NCBI GenBank assembly: GCA_024331125.1
Contig: JANDJI010000008.1
Coordinates: forward strand, 24,350-88,349
Source: Nitrospira sp.
GTDB taxonomy: Bacteria; Nitrospirota; Nitrospiria; Nitrospirales; Nitrospiraceae
Reading direction: 5' to 3'
Length of the DNA: 64,000 nucleotides
The position numbers were made by a program, and so were the translations under genes. Below are positions 44,791 through 53,330 of this stretch, one piece after another (positions within the stretch are counted from its first letter, which is position 1; each line of letters starts with the position of its first letter). The notes beneath the pieces were generated by a model. It saw only the letters and a list, made by a program, of their open reading frames with translations, was not told the DNA's origin and did no database searches.

Positions 44791-44796
44791 ATTATA
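44791..44796 (-). promoter_or_regulatory. -10 box (TATAAT) for a leaderless radical SAM transcript
   Basis: A perfect TATAAT on the minus strand ends 8 bases before the ATG at 44782, so transcription would begin at or next to the start codon. No ribosome binding site is present and the -35 region is weak. The alternative TTG start at 44791 lies inside this box. Confidence 0.5.
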
Positions 44797-44874
44797 GCCG
44801 TCCTGCCGTACAGGCGGAATAGGACGAAGGAAGCCTCTCCGGAGCCGTATCATGAAGAGATGACGCGAGATAAG

Positions 44875-46977
44875 CTAGACGTGCCCTTTTCCGGTCAGGT
44901 CCGCGATCATGCTCTTGAGATTGCCGGTTTTCATGGCCTCGGCCATGTAGCCTTTGGCCTGCTCGATCCCTTCGTTGGCGACTTCCAGCGTAATATGGGT
45001 TACGCCGATCTTTTCCGCGTGTTTCAGAATCAAAGCCTTTGTGCAGTCCCGCATGAAGCCTTCCGGTGCCCGTTCCAGCCGTGCCTGCGCTTCCGCAGTC
45101 CAGGTATAGGGGGAAGCATCGGCCTCCTGTTGGACCTTCATTTCATCAAGGGCATGGGTGCCGTTGCCGTGCTGGTCGGTTGCCCCTCCCGCAATTCCCA
45201 GTTTGGCCGCCGCCTCCGAGGAGATTCCCGTTCCCTTGTTGGAGAAGATCGGACGGTACTCCTCCGACGCCGCCTCTTTAATCATGGGGGCGGCAAATTC
45301 CAGGGTGACGGTGGTCATGCCGAGTTTGCGGGCGGTCTTCTCGATCTTGGCCTTGGCCCGCCGCCGCTGAAAGCCCGCCGGGACGGCCCGGATGGCTTCT
45401 TTCGCGTCTTTGGTCCACTGCATGGGGACATCGTCATACGCCACGTCCGTTTCCAGTCCCCCTTCGGCTTGGGCCGCCGCTTCGAAGATCGTCTTGTCCA
45501 CCTGTTTGAATCGCGCGCCGTCCGCGCCGCAGACCGGACATTTCACCGGCGTGTCGCCTTTTCCGATGTAACCGCAGCCGTCGCACACGAAATAATTTTG
45601 GTTCATGCGATCCAGATAGGCCTGCGTCGAGTCGGACGTCTTGGGCTTCTCCTCGACGATTTGCGTCATGATGCCGCTCAAGGTCGCACCCATCAGGTCT
45701 TGCGCCACCGCGTCGTCGGCCTGCATCTTGTTCCGATCGATGCCGGCTTGATCGAGGCTTCCTCCCAGCGCCCGCATGGCCTCCATGGCTCCCTTGGGCA
45801 GGATATGACCGACCGCCGCGTCCACGACCGTGTTGCTGATGATCGTATGACCCTTCTCGATCGCGTAGCGGTGAATGGCGGTCTTGGCGACTCCGCGGGC
45901 GAAGACGGGGATCTTCTCCATGCGGCGGAGGGCTTCTTCGGTCCAGGCGATGGTGTACTCCGCCTGCGTATCGATCGGCGGCACGTACTTTCTGTTCGAG
46001 ACGAGAACGTTACAAGGCGCGCTGCGCAGCAGATTCTCCGTGTTGCTGCCGATGTCCATGTCCTCGTCGCTGTGCACCCCGATCCGGCCCACGATCAGCA
46101 GGGCCGGGACGTCTTTGCGGACATATTGAATGATTTTTTCAAACGCTTTTCCATCGAGGAGGGTCGTCTTCAGATCCGATTGTTCGGCCTGGGCGATCTC
46201 GCGGGAGATGTCGAGGTGCGACTGGTAGATTTTGGCCAAGCCGCTGTCGATGATTTCTTCGTGCAGCTTTTCCTGCTCTTTGAAACGGAACACCTTCCCG
46301 GCTTCCTCGTTCAGGACGCCGGAAATGCTGTGAAAGGCGGCGTAGTGAAAATAGGGGTCGAAGGCGGAGATCGCCTCGACCGGCATGTCGAATGCCTTGC
46401 CGAGCTGCAGGGCGGTCATCAGCCCGCCGAACGAATAGGGGCTGCCGTCGACCGCGACCACGATCTTGCCCGTCTGCATCGGCTGGACGTTCTTGACGAT
46501 CAGCATGTCGGAGTTGCGCACGCGACGGACCACCCGCTCCGTGTTGCTGCCGATCACGCTTTCCTTGACGGCCCCCACCCCCAAGGCTCCCATGATCACG
46601 AGATCGTACCCGTTGGTGTTGATGTCTTCGGACAAGACCTTCCAGTTGCGTCCTTCAAGAGAGCGGCGTTCGATCGGCAGGTTCGATTCCGAGCATTTCT
46701 TGTCCACGTAATCGAGGTACGAGTCCGTGATGATTTGAAGCCCGCGCGTGATCAAGGAATCGTGAATTTGGCGCTGGCGGTCGAGCTCTTTCTCGTCGTG
46801 ATACTCTTCCGGCAGACCGGCCTCCATCTGCTTGAAGCGCTTATCGTGCATTTTGGCGGCATAGACGTGGCTGCCGACGATCTTGGAACCGAATCGCTTC
46901 GCCAGGTGGATGCCGATGTCCACGGCGGCGTTGGAATGGTCGGAATTATCAACCGGGATATAAATGGTCTTATACAT
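44875..46977 (-). CDS. USP-USP-PCP_red-Zn ribbon-PCP_red-PCP_red fusion protein
   Basis: A 700-residue multidomain protein from ATG 46977 (MYKTIYIPVDNSDHSN), with a gggggaag box upstream. Two universal stress domains (about 1-165 and 168-325) each keep the G-x(9)-G-(S/T)-N nucleotide loop (VIGSNTERVV and DIGSNTENLL). They are followed by a PCP_red domain (about 338-390), a rubredoxin-like zinc or iron ribbon with CDGC and CPVC (about 462-490), and two more PCP_red domains (about 515-565 and 620-670). It may be an ATP-sensing redox scaffold. Function unknown. The frame upstream of 46977 is not protein-like. Confidence 0.85.
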   Translation of the reverse strand: MYKTIYIPVDNSDHSNAAVDIGIHLAKRFGSKIVGSHVYAAKMHDKRFKQMEAGLPEEYHDEKELDRQRQIHDSLITRGLQIITDSYLDYVDKKCSESNLPIERRSLEGRNWKVLSEDINTNGYDLVIMGALGVGAVKESVIGSNTERVVRRVRNSDMLIVKNVQPMQTGKIVVAVDGSPYSFGGLMTALQLGKAFDMPVEAISAFDPYFHYAAFHSISGVLNEEAGKVFRFKEQEKLHEEIIDSGLAKIYQSHLDISREIAQAEQSDLKTTLLDGKAFEKIIQYVRKDVPALLIVGRIGVHSDEDMDIGSNTENLLRSAPCNVLVSNRKYVPPIDTQAEYTIAWTEEALRRMEKIPVFARGVAKTAIHRYAIEKGHTIISNTVVDAAVGHILPKGAMEAMRALGGSLDQAGIDRNKMQADDAVAQDLMGATLSGIMTQIVEEKPKTSDSTQAYLDRMNQNYFVCDGCGYIGKGDTPVKCPVCGADGARFKQVDKTIFEAAAQAEGGLETDVAYDDVPMQWTKDAKEAIRAVPAGFQRRRAKAKIEKTARKLGMTTVTLEFAAPMIKEAASEEYRPIFSNKGTGISSEAAAKLGIAGGATDQHGNGTHALDEMKVQQEADASPYTWTAEAQARLERAPEGFMRDCTKALILKHAEKIGVTHITLEVANEGIEQAKGYMAEAMKTGNLKSMIADLTGKGHV

Positions 46978-47273
46978 GGAGTACTTCCCCCAGGCCCTGA
47001 AGAGTACTATGTCCGCGTCATTACGTGAGAATCTCTGAGGTCGCCGTACAAGCGATCCCCGAAGAAGTGAAATGATAGCATCGGGCTGAATCCGAAAGCA
47101 AGGCGCCCTCCCTTGGATGGAGTCGGATCGGGCAGCCCGTCGGTCGTCAGGCCTCAAGGCTGATCGCGCGAGCAGAGGACAGGCTTCATGATCCCGGCCT
47201 TGGGGTATTCGTGGGCGGATCAGCCATGGATACGACCAGGGAGACGACGGGATCGTGGAACTGACCGGTGACG

Positions 47274-48050
47274 TTATTTTGTCGCCACGTGAATCGCCAC
47301 GATTCCTCCCGTCAGGTTTCGGTATTCCACCTGCCGGAAACCCGCCTCGCGGAGAATCTGGCACAGCCGTTCTTGGTCGGGAAACGTGCGGATCGAGGCC
47401 GGAAGATATTCATACACGCCGGTGGAATCACGAGCCACTTTCGTGCCGATCCACGGGAGCAGCGTAAACGAGTACCAGTCATACAGGGTCCGCAGCCATC
47501 CATAGACCGGGCGGGAGAATTCCAAACAGACGAAGCGGCCGCCTGGCTTGAGAATGCGGCGGATCTCGGCGACGGCCAGCGGCAAGTTGCCGACGTTGCG
47601 CATGCAGAAGCCCGTCGTCACTGCATCGAAGACGTCATCCGCAAACCCCAACCGTTCGGCGCTCGCCTGCAAACAGGTGATCTTGCCGGCCAACCCCTTG
47701 CCGGCCACTTTCTTGAGTCCTTCGGCCAACATGGCATGGTTCAAGTCGGATGCGATCACGCGCCCGTTGGGGCCCATGCGCGGCTCCACGAGAATCGCCA
47801 GGTCGGCGGTACCGGCTCCCACGTCGAGCGCCAGGCCACGTTCGACCGGCGTGACGAACGAAACGGCGATCTTCTTCCAGCGATGATGAAGGCCGAAACT
47901 TAAGAGCGTGTTGTTCAGGTCGTACACGCCGGCAATGGCCGTGAACATCCGCTGCACGGCTTGTTCGCGAGCCTGGCCGGACCAGGTCGAGACGACCTTG
48001 GCTGGCACCTTTGCCTGTTGCGCGGCGGGGGGATCCTCGGTTTGCACCAT
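47274..48050 (-). CDS. menG: demethylmenaquinone C-methyltransferase (UbiE/MenG)
   Basis: The last step of menaquinone synthesis is SAM-dependent C-methylation of demethylmenaquinone. The 258-residue protein has the family start RMFTAIAGVYDLNNTLLSFGLHHRWKK, the SAM motif LDVGAGTADLA, FDAVTTGFCMRNV and the FCLEFSRP...YLPASIRTFPDQ block typical of UbiE/MenG. The MenG reading is preferred over UbiE because Nitrospirota use menaquinone, which is prior knowledge rather than sequence proof. The adjacent minus-strand genes encode redox-domain proteins. Confidence 0.9.
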   Translation of the reverse strand: MVQTEDPPAAQQAKVPAKVVSTWSGQAREQAVQRMFTAIAGVYDLNNTLLSFGLHHRWKKIAVSFVTPVERGLALDVGAGTADLAILVEPRMGPNGRVIASDLNHAMLAEGLKKVAGKGLAGKITCLQASAERLGFADDVFDAVTTGFCMRNVGNLPLAVAEIRRILKPGGRFVCLEFSRPVYGWLRTLYDWYSFTLLPWIGTKVARDSTGVYEYLPASIRTFPDQERLCQILREAGFRQVEYRNLTGGIVAIHVATK

Positions 48051-48057
48051 GGGGACC

Positions 48058-48087
48058 GTGGTAGCACCCGCTTCGAGGCGGTGTCAA
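48058..48087 (-). promoter_or_regulatory. promoter placed for a leaderless menG transcript
   Basis: On the minus strand TTGACA (48087-48082, perfect), an 18-base spacer and TACCAC (48063-48058) end 7 bases before the menG ATG at 48050. The -10 is weak, the -35 is ideal, and there is no ribosome binding site. Confidence 0.4.
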
Positions 48088-48229
48088 GCCGGCACAAGAC
48101 GGCGAGGTGGTGGCGGGAAGGGGGCGGAGCGCGTCGCGCATCAGACCCTTGCGCCCGTCCCGCGTTTACTTCATTATCTCCTGCGAGGAGCCGCTGCCTC
48201 CCTGCGAGGAGTGTGTTTTAGGGCTGGAG

Positions 48230-49783
48230 ATGCCGCAGACGAACGGCACGGACAAATCGCTGGAATCCTGGATTTGGGACGCCGCCTGTTCGATCCGTGG
48301 CGCGAAGGACGCGCCGAAGTACAAAGACTACATCCTGCCGTTGATCTTCGCGAAGCGGCTCTGCGATGTGTTCGACGACGAGTTGAACCGCATCGCCAAA
48401 GAAGTCGGCTCGCGCGCCAAGGCCTTCACGCTCGTCAAGCAGGACAAGAAGCTCGTCCGCTTCTATCTGCCGCTCAAGCCCGACAATCCCGACGAGCCGG
48501 TCTGGACGGTCATCCGCAAGCTCGCCGACAAGATCGGCGAACGGCTCACGACGCACCTCCGCGCCATCGCCGACGAGAATCCGCTGCTCAAAGGCATCAT
48601 CGACCGGGTGGACTTCAACGCCACGACCCACGGCGTGCGCGATCTGGCCGACGACCGGCTCAGCAACCTGATCGAACGCATCAGCGAAAAGCGCCTCGGC
48701 CTCGCCGACGTGGAGCCGGACATTATCGGCAGAAGCTACGAATATCTCATCCGCAAGTTCGCCGAAGGCAGCGTGTCCAGCGCTGGGGAATTCTACACGC
48801 CCGCCGAGGTCGGCATGGTCATGGCGAAGATCATGGACCCGGAGCCGGGCATGGAAATCTACGCCCCCCTGCTGTGGTTCGGCCGGGCTCCTCATCAAGT
48901 GCGAGCTGGCGCTGGACGAAAAAATGAGCCTGCGCTCCAAGAAGACCTACGCGCCGCTCAAGCTCTACGGCCAGGAATACGTCGCCGAGACCTGGGCCAT
49001 GGCCAACATGAACATGATCATCCATGACATGGAAGGCGAGATCGAGCTCGGCGATACCTTCAAGAACCCCAAGTTTCGCAAGGGCAACCGCCTCCGGACC
49101 TTTGACCGCGTCGTCACCAATCCCATGTGGAACCAGGACTGGTGGACGGAGAAGGATTACGATGCCGACGAATGGGATCGGTTCCCGAAAGGGGCTGGCT
49201 TTCCCGGCCGCAAGGCGACTGGGGCTGGGTGCAGATCGTGCTGGCGAGCCTGAACGACAAGGGCCGGGCCGCCATCGTGCTCGACACGGGTGCCGCCTCG
49301 CGCGGATCGGGCAATGCGAATGCCAACAAGGAAAAGGACGTGCGTCGCTGGTTCGTGGAGCAGGACCTGATCGAGGGCGTCATCTACCTGCCGGAGAATC
49401 TGTTCTACAACACCACCGCGCCGGGCATCGTTCTGATCCTGAATAAGGCCAAGCCAAGAGATCACAAAGGCAAGCTGTTCCTCCTCAATGCCTCACGAGA
49501 ATTCGCGAAAGGCGATCCCAAGAACTACCTTCCAGAAGAGAGCATCCGCCGCATCGTTGAAACGTTTCGCAACTGGAAAGAGCAGGACAAATTCAGCAAG
49601 ATCGTCGGCAAGGACGAGATCGCCAAGAACGACTTCAACATCTCGCCAAGCCGGTACATCCACACGGGTGAAGGTGAGGAATACCGGCCGATCGCGGAGA
49701 TTGTGGAGGAGTTAGAGGTGTTGGAGGAAGAGACGAAAGCTACGGACACGGCACTCAAGGGCATTCTATCGAAACTGCTTTGA
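48230..49783 (+). pseudogene. hsdM: type I restriction-modification methyltransferase subunit HsdM, frameshifted twice
   Basis: The conceptual product starts MPQTNGTDKSLESWIW and has the HsdM N-terminal helical domain, the EFYTPAEVG motif, and the methyltransferase core ending ILSKLL. An extra C in the run at about 48863-48869 breaks the frame exactly at the SAM-binding motif (IYAPLLWFG where IYDPCCGSAG is expected). The continuation (ALDEKMSLRSKKTYAPLKLYGQEYVAETWAMANMNMII, then VVTNPMWNQDW as motif IV) is in the next frame until about 49216, where a missing C restores the first frame (DWGWVQIVLASLNDKG). No full-length enzyme can be made. Confidence 0.88.
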
Positions 49784-49891
49784 AAATGCGGGTCCTGTCG
49801 CCGAGCAGCCCAACCGTGCTCGCACCCCCGCCCGGTGTAGGGACCCCCGCTGCGCGCGCTTGGGCACCCGCTCGGCGCCACCCGCATTTTC
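49782..49891. repeat. 110-bp palindromic element between hsdM and hsdS
   Basis: GAAAATGCGGGT (49782-49793) and ACCCGCATTTTC (49880-49891) are perfect 12-bp inverted ends. Inside them CGCCGAGC and GCCCAA recur in inverted order near both arms, so the whole segment can form a long GC-rich hairpin. It begins at the hsdM stop codon and pushes hsdS about 155 bases away, unlike the usual tight M-S spacing. It looks like a small non-coding repeat (REP/MITE-like) insertion. No target duplication was clear. Confidence 0.65.
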
Positions 49892-49937
49892 ATCAAGCAC
49901 AGGTGAAGGCTTTGGCTTCATAACAACGCATATCAAT

Positions 49938-51250
49938 ATGAGCCTCGGGCTTCAAACGGAGATTGGGCAATTCCCCAGGAGTTGGCGGGTCGATCGTTTC
50001 GACTCCCTGTTTTCTGTCCAATAGGGCAAGCAAGTGGCGAAGAAGACTCGCGTTGGTGACAACCAGCGCCCATTCCTTCGAACAAAGAATGTTTTTTGGG
50101 CAAGCTCGATCTTTCTGACCTGGACGCAATGAACTTTACTGGACCGGAGGAGCAACGGCTGGCGTTGGTTCCGGGCGACCTGCTTATCTGCGAAGGCGGA
50201 GATATTGGCAGGACAGCGATTTGGAACGGTGATCTGCCAGGTTGCTACTACCAAAATCATCTCCACCGTGCCCGCCTGAAGAATGGGAATGCAGATCCGA
50301 GGTTTGTGCTCTACTGGCTTTGGTATGCCTTCGAAGTTGGTAACGTCTACTTCGGACGAGGGAATGTCACGACGATCCCGAACCTCTCTCAAGCAAAGCT
50401 ATGCGAGCTGCCGTTGCCCGTTCCACCTCTTCCCGAACAACGCAAAATTGCCTCCGTGCTCGGCTTGGTGCAGCGGGCGATTGAGCAGCAGGAGCGGCTG
50501 ATCGCGCTGACGCAGGAATTGAAGAAGTCGCTGATGCACAAGCTCTTCACCGAAGGCTTCCGCGGCGAACGTCAGAAGCAGACCGACATCGGCCCCGTGC
50601 CGGAGAGTTGGGAGGTTATGCCGTTGGGCACGCTGGCCAAGATTGGTAATGGTTCAACACCTAAGCGGGACAACAAAGGATACTGGGAGAACGGTTCAAT
50701 TTCATGGCTGACCAGTGCCAAGATTCATGAGCGGTTCATCAGCCAGGCAGATGAGTTTGTCACCGAGTTGGCCGCCACAGAGCGCCATCTCCCACGCGTA
50801 AAGCCTGGGAGCCTCCTGATCGCAATTACCGGCCAGGGAAAGACGCTTGGCAACTCCGCCGTGGTATTGTTTGAAACATGCATCAGTCAGCATCTTGCCT
50901 ATGCCCAGTTTCACACTTCGGATGTCGTGCCTGAGTTTGTCCTCTGGTATTTCCAAACCCGCTATCAACATTTGCGTTCGGTAAGTCAGGCTGGCGGGAG
51001 CACCAAAGGCGCGCTTACTTGCGGGTATCTCAAAACATATCCGGTTCCGGTGCCTTCGCGGGAAGAACAGCGCGAAATTGCAGACATGTTTGCTGGGTTG
51101 GAGCAGAGAGAGCAAGTGCACATTCGCAAGAGACGAACTTTGAATGACCTTTTCCGCACCCTTCTTCACCAACTCATGACCGCGCAGCTTCGCGTCCACG
51201 ATCTGGACCTGTTTGAATTTGGGCTGGATTCTGAAGCTGCCGTGCCCTAA
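49938..51250 (+). pseudogene. hsdS: type I specificity subunit HsdS with a nonsense codon and a frameshift
   Basis: ATG 49938 begins a normal HsdS N-terminus (MSLGLQTEIGQFPRSWRVDR). Residue 29 is TAG at 50022-50024, where the following GKQVAKKTRVGDNQRPFLR suggests a lost Gln codon. A missing G near 50098-50100 then shifts the frame. Downstream the sequence is uninterrupted to 51250: the rest of target-recognition domain 1, the first conserved helix (LPEQRKIASVLGLVQRAIEQQE), domain 2 starting PESWEVMPLG, and the second repeat helix (REEQREIADMFAGLEQREQ). A truncated protein could start at TTG 50096 but would lack the N-terminal ~55 residues. Confidence 0.87.
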
Positions 51251-51264
51251 GCTGGCCTATTCGC

Positions 51265-52047
51265 ATGATGCCACTTGCGCTGAAAATCGATACAGCCGAA
51301 CAGTTTCCTCGCCTTGCCCACGCACCTATTGCCGAGGCGGTCATCGAGATGCGTGCCCGTGCGGAGGCGCCTTGGGAGGAGTCGGCGGTCCGAGAACGCC
51401 TGGTTCCACTACTGCCCGCCTATCCGCACATTGAATCGCAGCGGGAATTTGAGCACGCGCTGCAAGTCGGGCCGGGTCAGGAGACCGTTCAGACACACCG
51501 GGATTTAGGCTGGAAGGGGCTGCGATGTGAGTCGGCGGATCATGTCCACATCGCCCAATTCAACCGCGACGGGTTTGTCTTCAGCCGGCTTCGTCCCTAT
51601 GATCATTGGGAGCAGTTTCACGACGAAGCGATGCGGCTGTGGAAAGTGTATTGGGACCTCGCCCGGCCGTCGGCAATCCAGCGGCTAGGTCTTCGCTTTA
51701 TCAATCGCATTGAACTGCCGTTCGATGGGCTTCGGCCGGATGACTATCTCCACATGCCTGCGGAGGTGCTCAAGGGGCTACCGCTTTCGCGGGCAGGTTT
51801 CTTTCACCGGGACGTGCTTGGCGTCCCCGGCTATCCCTACCTGGTCGCCATCGTTCGAACTGTCCAGCCGATACAGGTCTCGGGCGGTAAAGGATTTGGG
51901 TTGCTCCTCGATATTGACGTGTTCTCGACCGAGCCGTGTGAGGTTCGCGATGATCTCTTGATGCAGCGTCTAGCCGAGATGCGATGGTTGAAAAATAAAT
52001 CATTTTTCGGCAGTATTACCGAGCAGGCTTTGGAAGGCTTTCGATGA
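51265..52047 (+). CDS. TIGR04255-like family protein
   Basis: An intact 260-residue protein starting 14 bases after hsdS. The opening pattern (FPRLAHAPIAEAVIEMRARAEAPW), the central LRFINRIELPFD and the long beta-alpha C-terminal half resemble the sporadically distributed TIGR04255 family, whose biochemical role is unknown. No catalytic motif, membrane helix or signal peptide is seen. Its ATGA overlap with the next gene shows tight coupling. In other genomes such genes often sit in islands (from memory, unchecked). Here it is inside a type I restriction locus whose own genes are broken. Confidence 0.7.
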   Translation: MMPLALKIDTAEQFPRLAHAPIAEAVIEMRARAEAPWEESAVRERLVPLLPAYPHIESQREFEHALQVGPGQETVQTHRDLGWKGLRCESADHVHIAQFNRDGFVFSRLRPYDHWEQFHDEAMRLWKVYWDLARPSAIQRLGLRFINRIELPFDGLRPDDYLHMPAEVLKGLPLSRAGFFHRDVLGVPGYPYLVAIVRTVQPIQVSGGKGFGLLLDIDVFSTEPCEVRDDLLMQRLAEMRWLKNKSFFGSITEQALEGFR

Positions 52048-52517
52048 TGCTTACAACGATCGATTTTCCTACACGCGGCGCCAGCGACGAAGCCCTATTC
52101 ATTGCCAGGGAATCCGAAGAAGGCCGGCGTCGTCTGCGCGAGACGCATTCCTTAGGGCTTGGCGCCGATCGCTCCTTGGAAGAATTGTTTCTTGTCGCGC
52201 GCCAGTGCCGGGTTCCAAATTGGGACGGGTATGGGGCTCCACCCATCGCACCGGAGACATTGACTCATGCATGCCGATTTCTCGGCTCACTCCCGCCCGG
52301 AATTCCCGCTCCCTCCATAGGAGCTGAGCCGGACGGGCATGTGACATTCAAATGGCATCGCAGCCCACGTTGGACTCTTTCTGTAAGTATCAGCCCGGAA
52401 GGCGACCTTCATTATGCTGCGCTGCTCGGCTCAAGCAAGGTTTACGGAACCGAGCCGTTCTTTGGCGAGACTCCCTCGCGTATCCTTGAACTAATCCGTC
52501 AGGTCAGTCTTCTGTGA
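52044..52517 (+). CDS. hypothetical partner protein of the TIGR04255-like gene (157 aa)
   Basis: The start codon overlaps the TIGR04255 stop (ATGA) and its own stop overlaps the next start (GTGA), so three proteins are made in step. The product has a helical N-terminus (ALFIARESEEGRRRLRETHSL), then a conserved-looking NWDGYGAPPIAPETLTHACRFLGSLPPGIPAPSIGAEPDGHVTFKW stretch and a beta-rich end. This WDGYGA ... FL..LP ... PDG..W pattern is one I associate with small proteins next to TIGR04255. No function is known; nothing suggests an enzyme. Confidence 0.65.
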   Translation: MMLTTIDFPTRGASDEALFIARESEEGRRRLRETHSLGLGADRSLEELFLVARQCRVPNWDGYGAPPIAPETLTHACRFLGSLPPGIPAPSIGAEPDGHVTFKWHRSPRWTLSVSISPEGDLHYAALLGSSKVYGTEPFFGETPSRILELIRQVSLL

Positions 52518-52915
52518 ACGAAGCCATCTCATGGCCTCCGGTCACGGATGATGAAGATTTGGCGCGTTTTGTCCTTTTCCGAGGATGGATTCGAAGCAGT
52601 AATAGCACGGTCAAACCGGATGCGTTCATTCCCTATCCTTATCCGGACCTCTCTGTAACCCGCCATATCGGGCTATCGGTGGAAGAAGTTTGGCAGATCG
52701 GCCAGGCAGTGGCTGATCGCCGTCCTGCTACGCTGTATGGACGAGCGGACATACAGGTTGTACATATCAGGCGGCAAGCCCTTCGAATCGTTCCCACTCC
52801 CGAGCCGAGAAACCATGCGAATATCACGGACTGGCCCAAGGACAAGCCCGCGCAGAAAATTATTGCCCAGGAACTTGCTGCGGTTGCGCGTTATGTGCCC
52901 AATCCAAATCAATAG
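52514..52915 (+). CDS. hypothetical third protein of the cassette (133 aa)
   Basis: Starts at GTG 52514 overlapping the preceding stop. The protein is soluble, with an aromatic/Pro segment (DAFIPYPYPDLSVTRHIGLSVEEVW) and a conserved-looking end (EPRNHANITDWPKDKPAQKIIAQELAAVARYVPNP). The NHA-I-x-DWP-x-DKPAQK motif looks functional (surface or binding), but I cannot assign a family. It completes a three-gene module, 51265-52915, in which every frame is intact, in contrast to hsdM, hsdS and hsdR on both sides. Confidence 0.62.
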   Translation: MNEAISWPPVTDDEDLARFVLFRGWIRSSNSTVKPDAFIPYPYPDLSVTRHIGLSVEEVWQIGQAVADRRPATLYGRADIQVVHIRRQALRIVPTPEPRNHANITDWPKDKPAQKIIAQELAAVARYVPNPNQ

Positions 52916-52955
52916 CCAGGGCCGGGGGCAACTCAGGTGACACCTCGGTGAAACG

Positions 52956-53306
52956 GGGTAATACGTGATGGGTTATTACCCTGTTTCTGCCGGTCATTAC
53001 CCTATTTTCCCCTTGTGCCTAGTCAAGGTCTGGGAATAGGTATTACCCAATCAAATGGGTAATGAATTGGGTAGTGTTGAGAAGGAAAAGAGCTAATCGG
53101 GCTCCGAAAAGGGCTAACAGAGGCGCTAACTGCGCGGACCCGGCGCGGCTTGGCGGAAAAGGGTGGCAAGGGTTGGTGTGATAATCACATCACGAAACGG
53201 CCACGTGATAAGAATAGGCGAACCTGCCGCCCGCTGGCGACTGCCAAGCCCAGGAAAGAGGGTAATAAGGGGCCGGTTATTACCCTCTTTCCTGTGCTCA
53301 TTACCC
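52956..53306. repeat. cluster of ATTACCC/GGGTAAT repeats upstream of hsdR
   Basis: In the 415-base gene-free gap 52916-53330, ATTACCC or its complement occurs about eight times (near 52956, 52975, 52996, 53042, 53057, 53260, 53279 and 53300), with one GGGTAGT variant. AAAGAGGGTAATAA (53255-53268) and TTATTACCCTCTTT (53277-53290) form a perfect 14-bp inverted repeat with an 8-base loop, and ATTACCCTCTTTC is repeated directly 21 bases apart. It may be operator sites, a hairpin, or a remnant of an expanded simple repeat. Confidence 0.6.
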
Positions 53307-53330
53307 TCTTTCTGAAACCGGTTGTTCAGT

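Noticed and set aside
44731..47028. 765-residue plus-strand frame opposite the USP/PCP_red gene
   Set aside because: It is a mirror frame of a high-GC gene. Its composition is rich in His, Arg, Gly and Asp, has no domain, and the minus strand holds clear conserved motifs.
48218..48940. 240-residue minus-strand frame in hsdM
   Set aside because: Antisense of a recognisable (though broken) hsdM; no independent evidence.
52956..53306. CRISPR array in the ATTACCC repeat region
   Set aside because: Repeat units are only 7 bases, irregularly spaced and on both strands. No 25-40 bp repeats with spacers were seen anywhere in the window.
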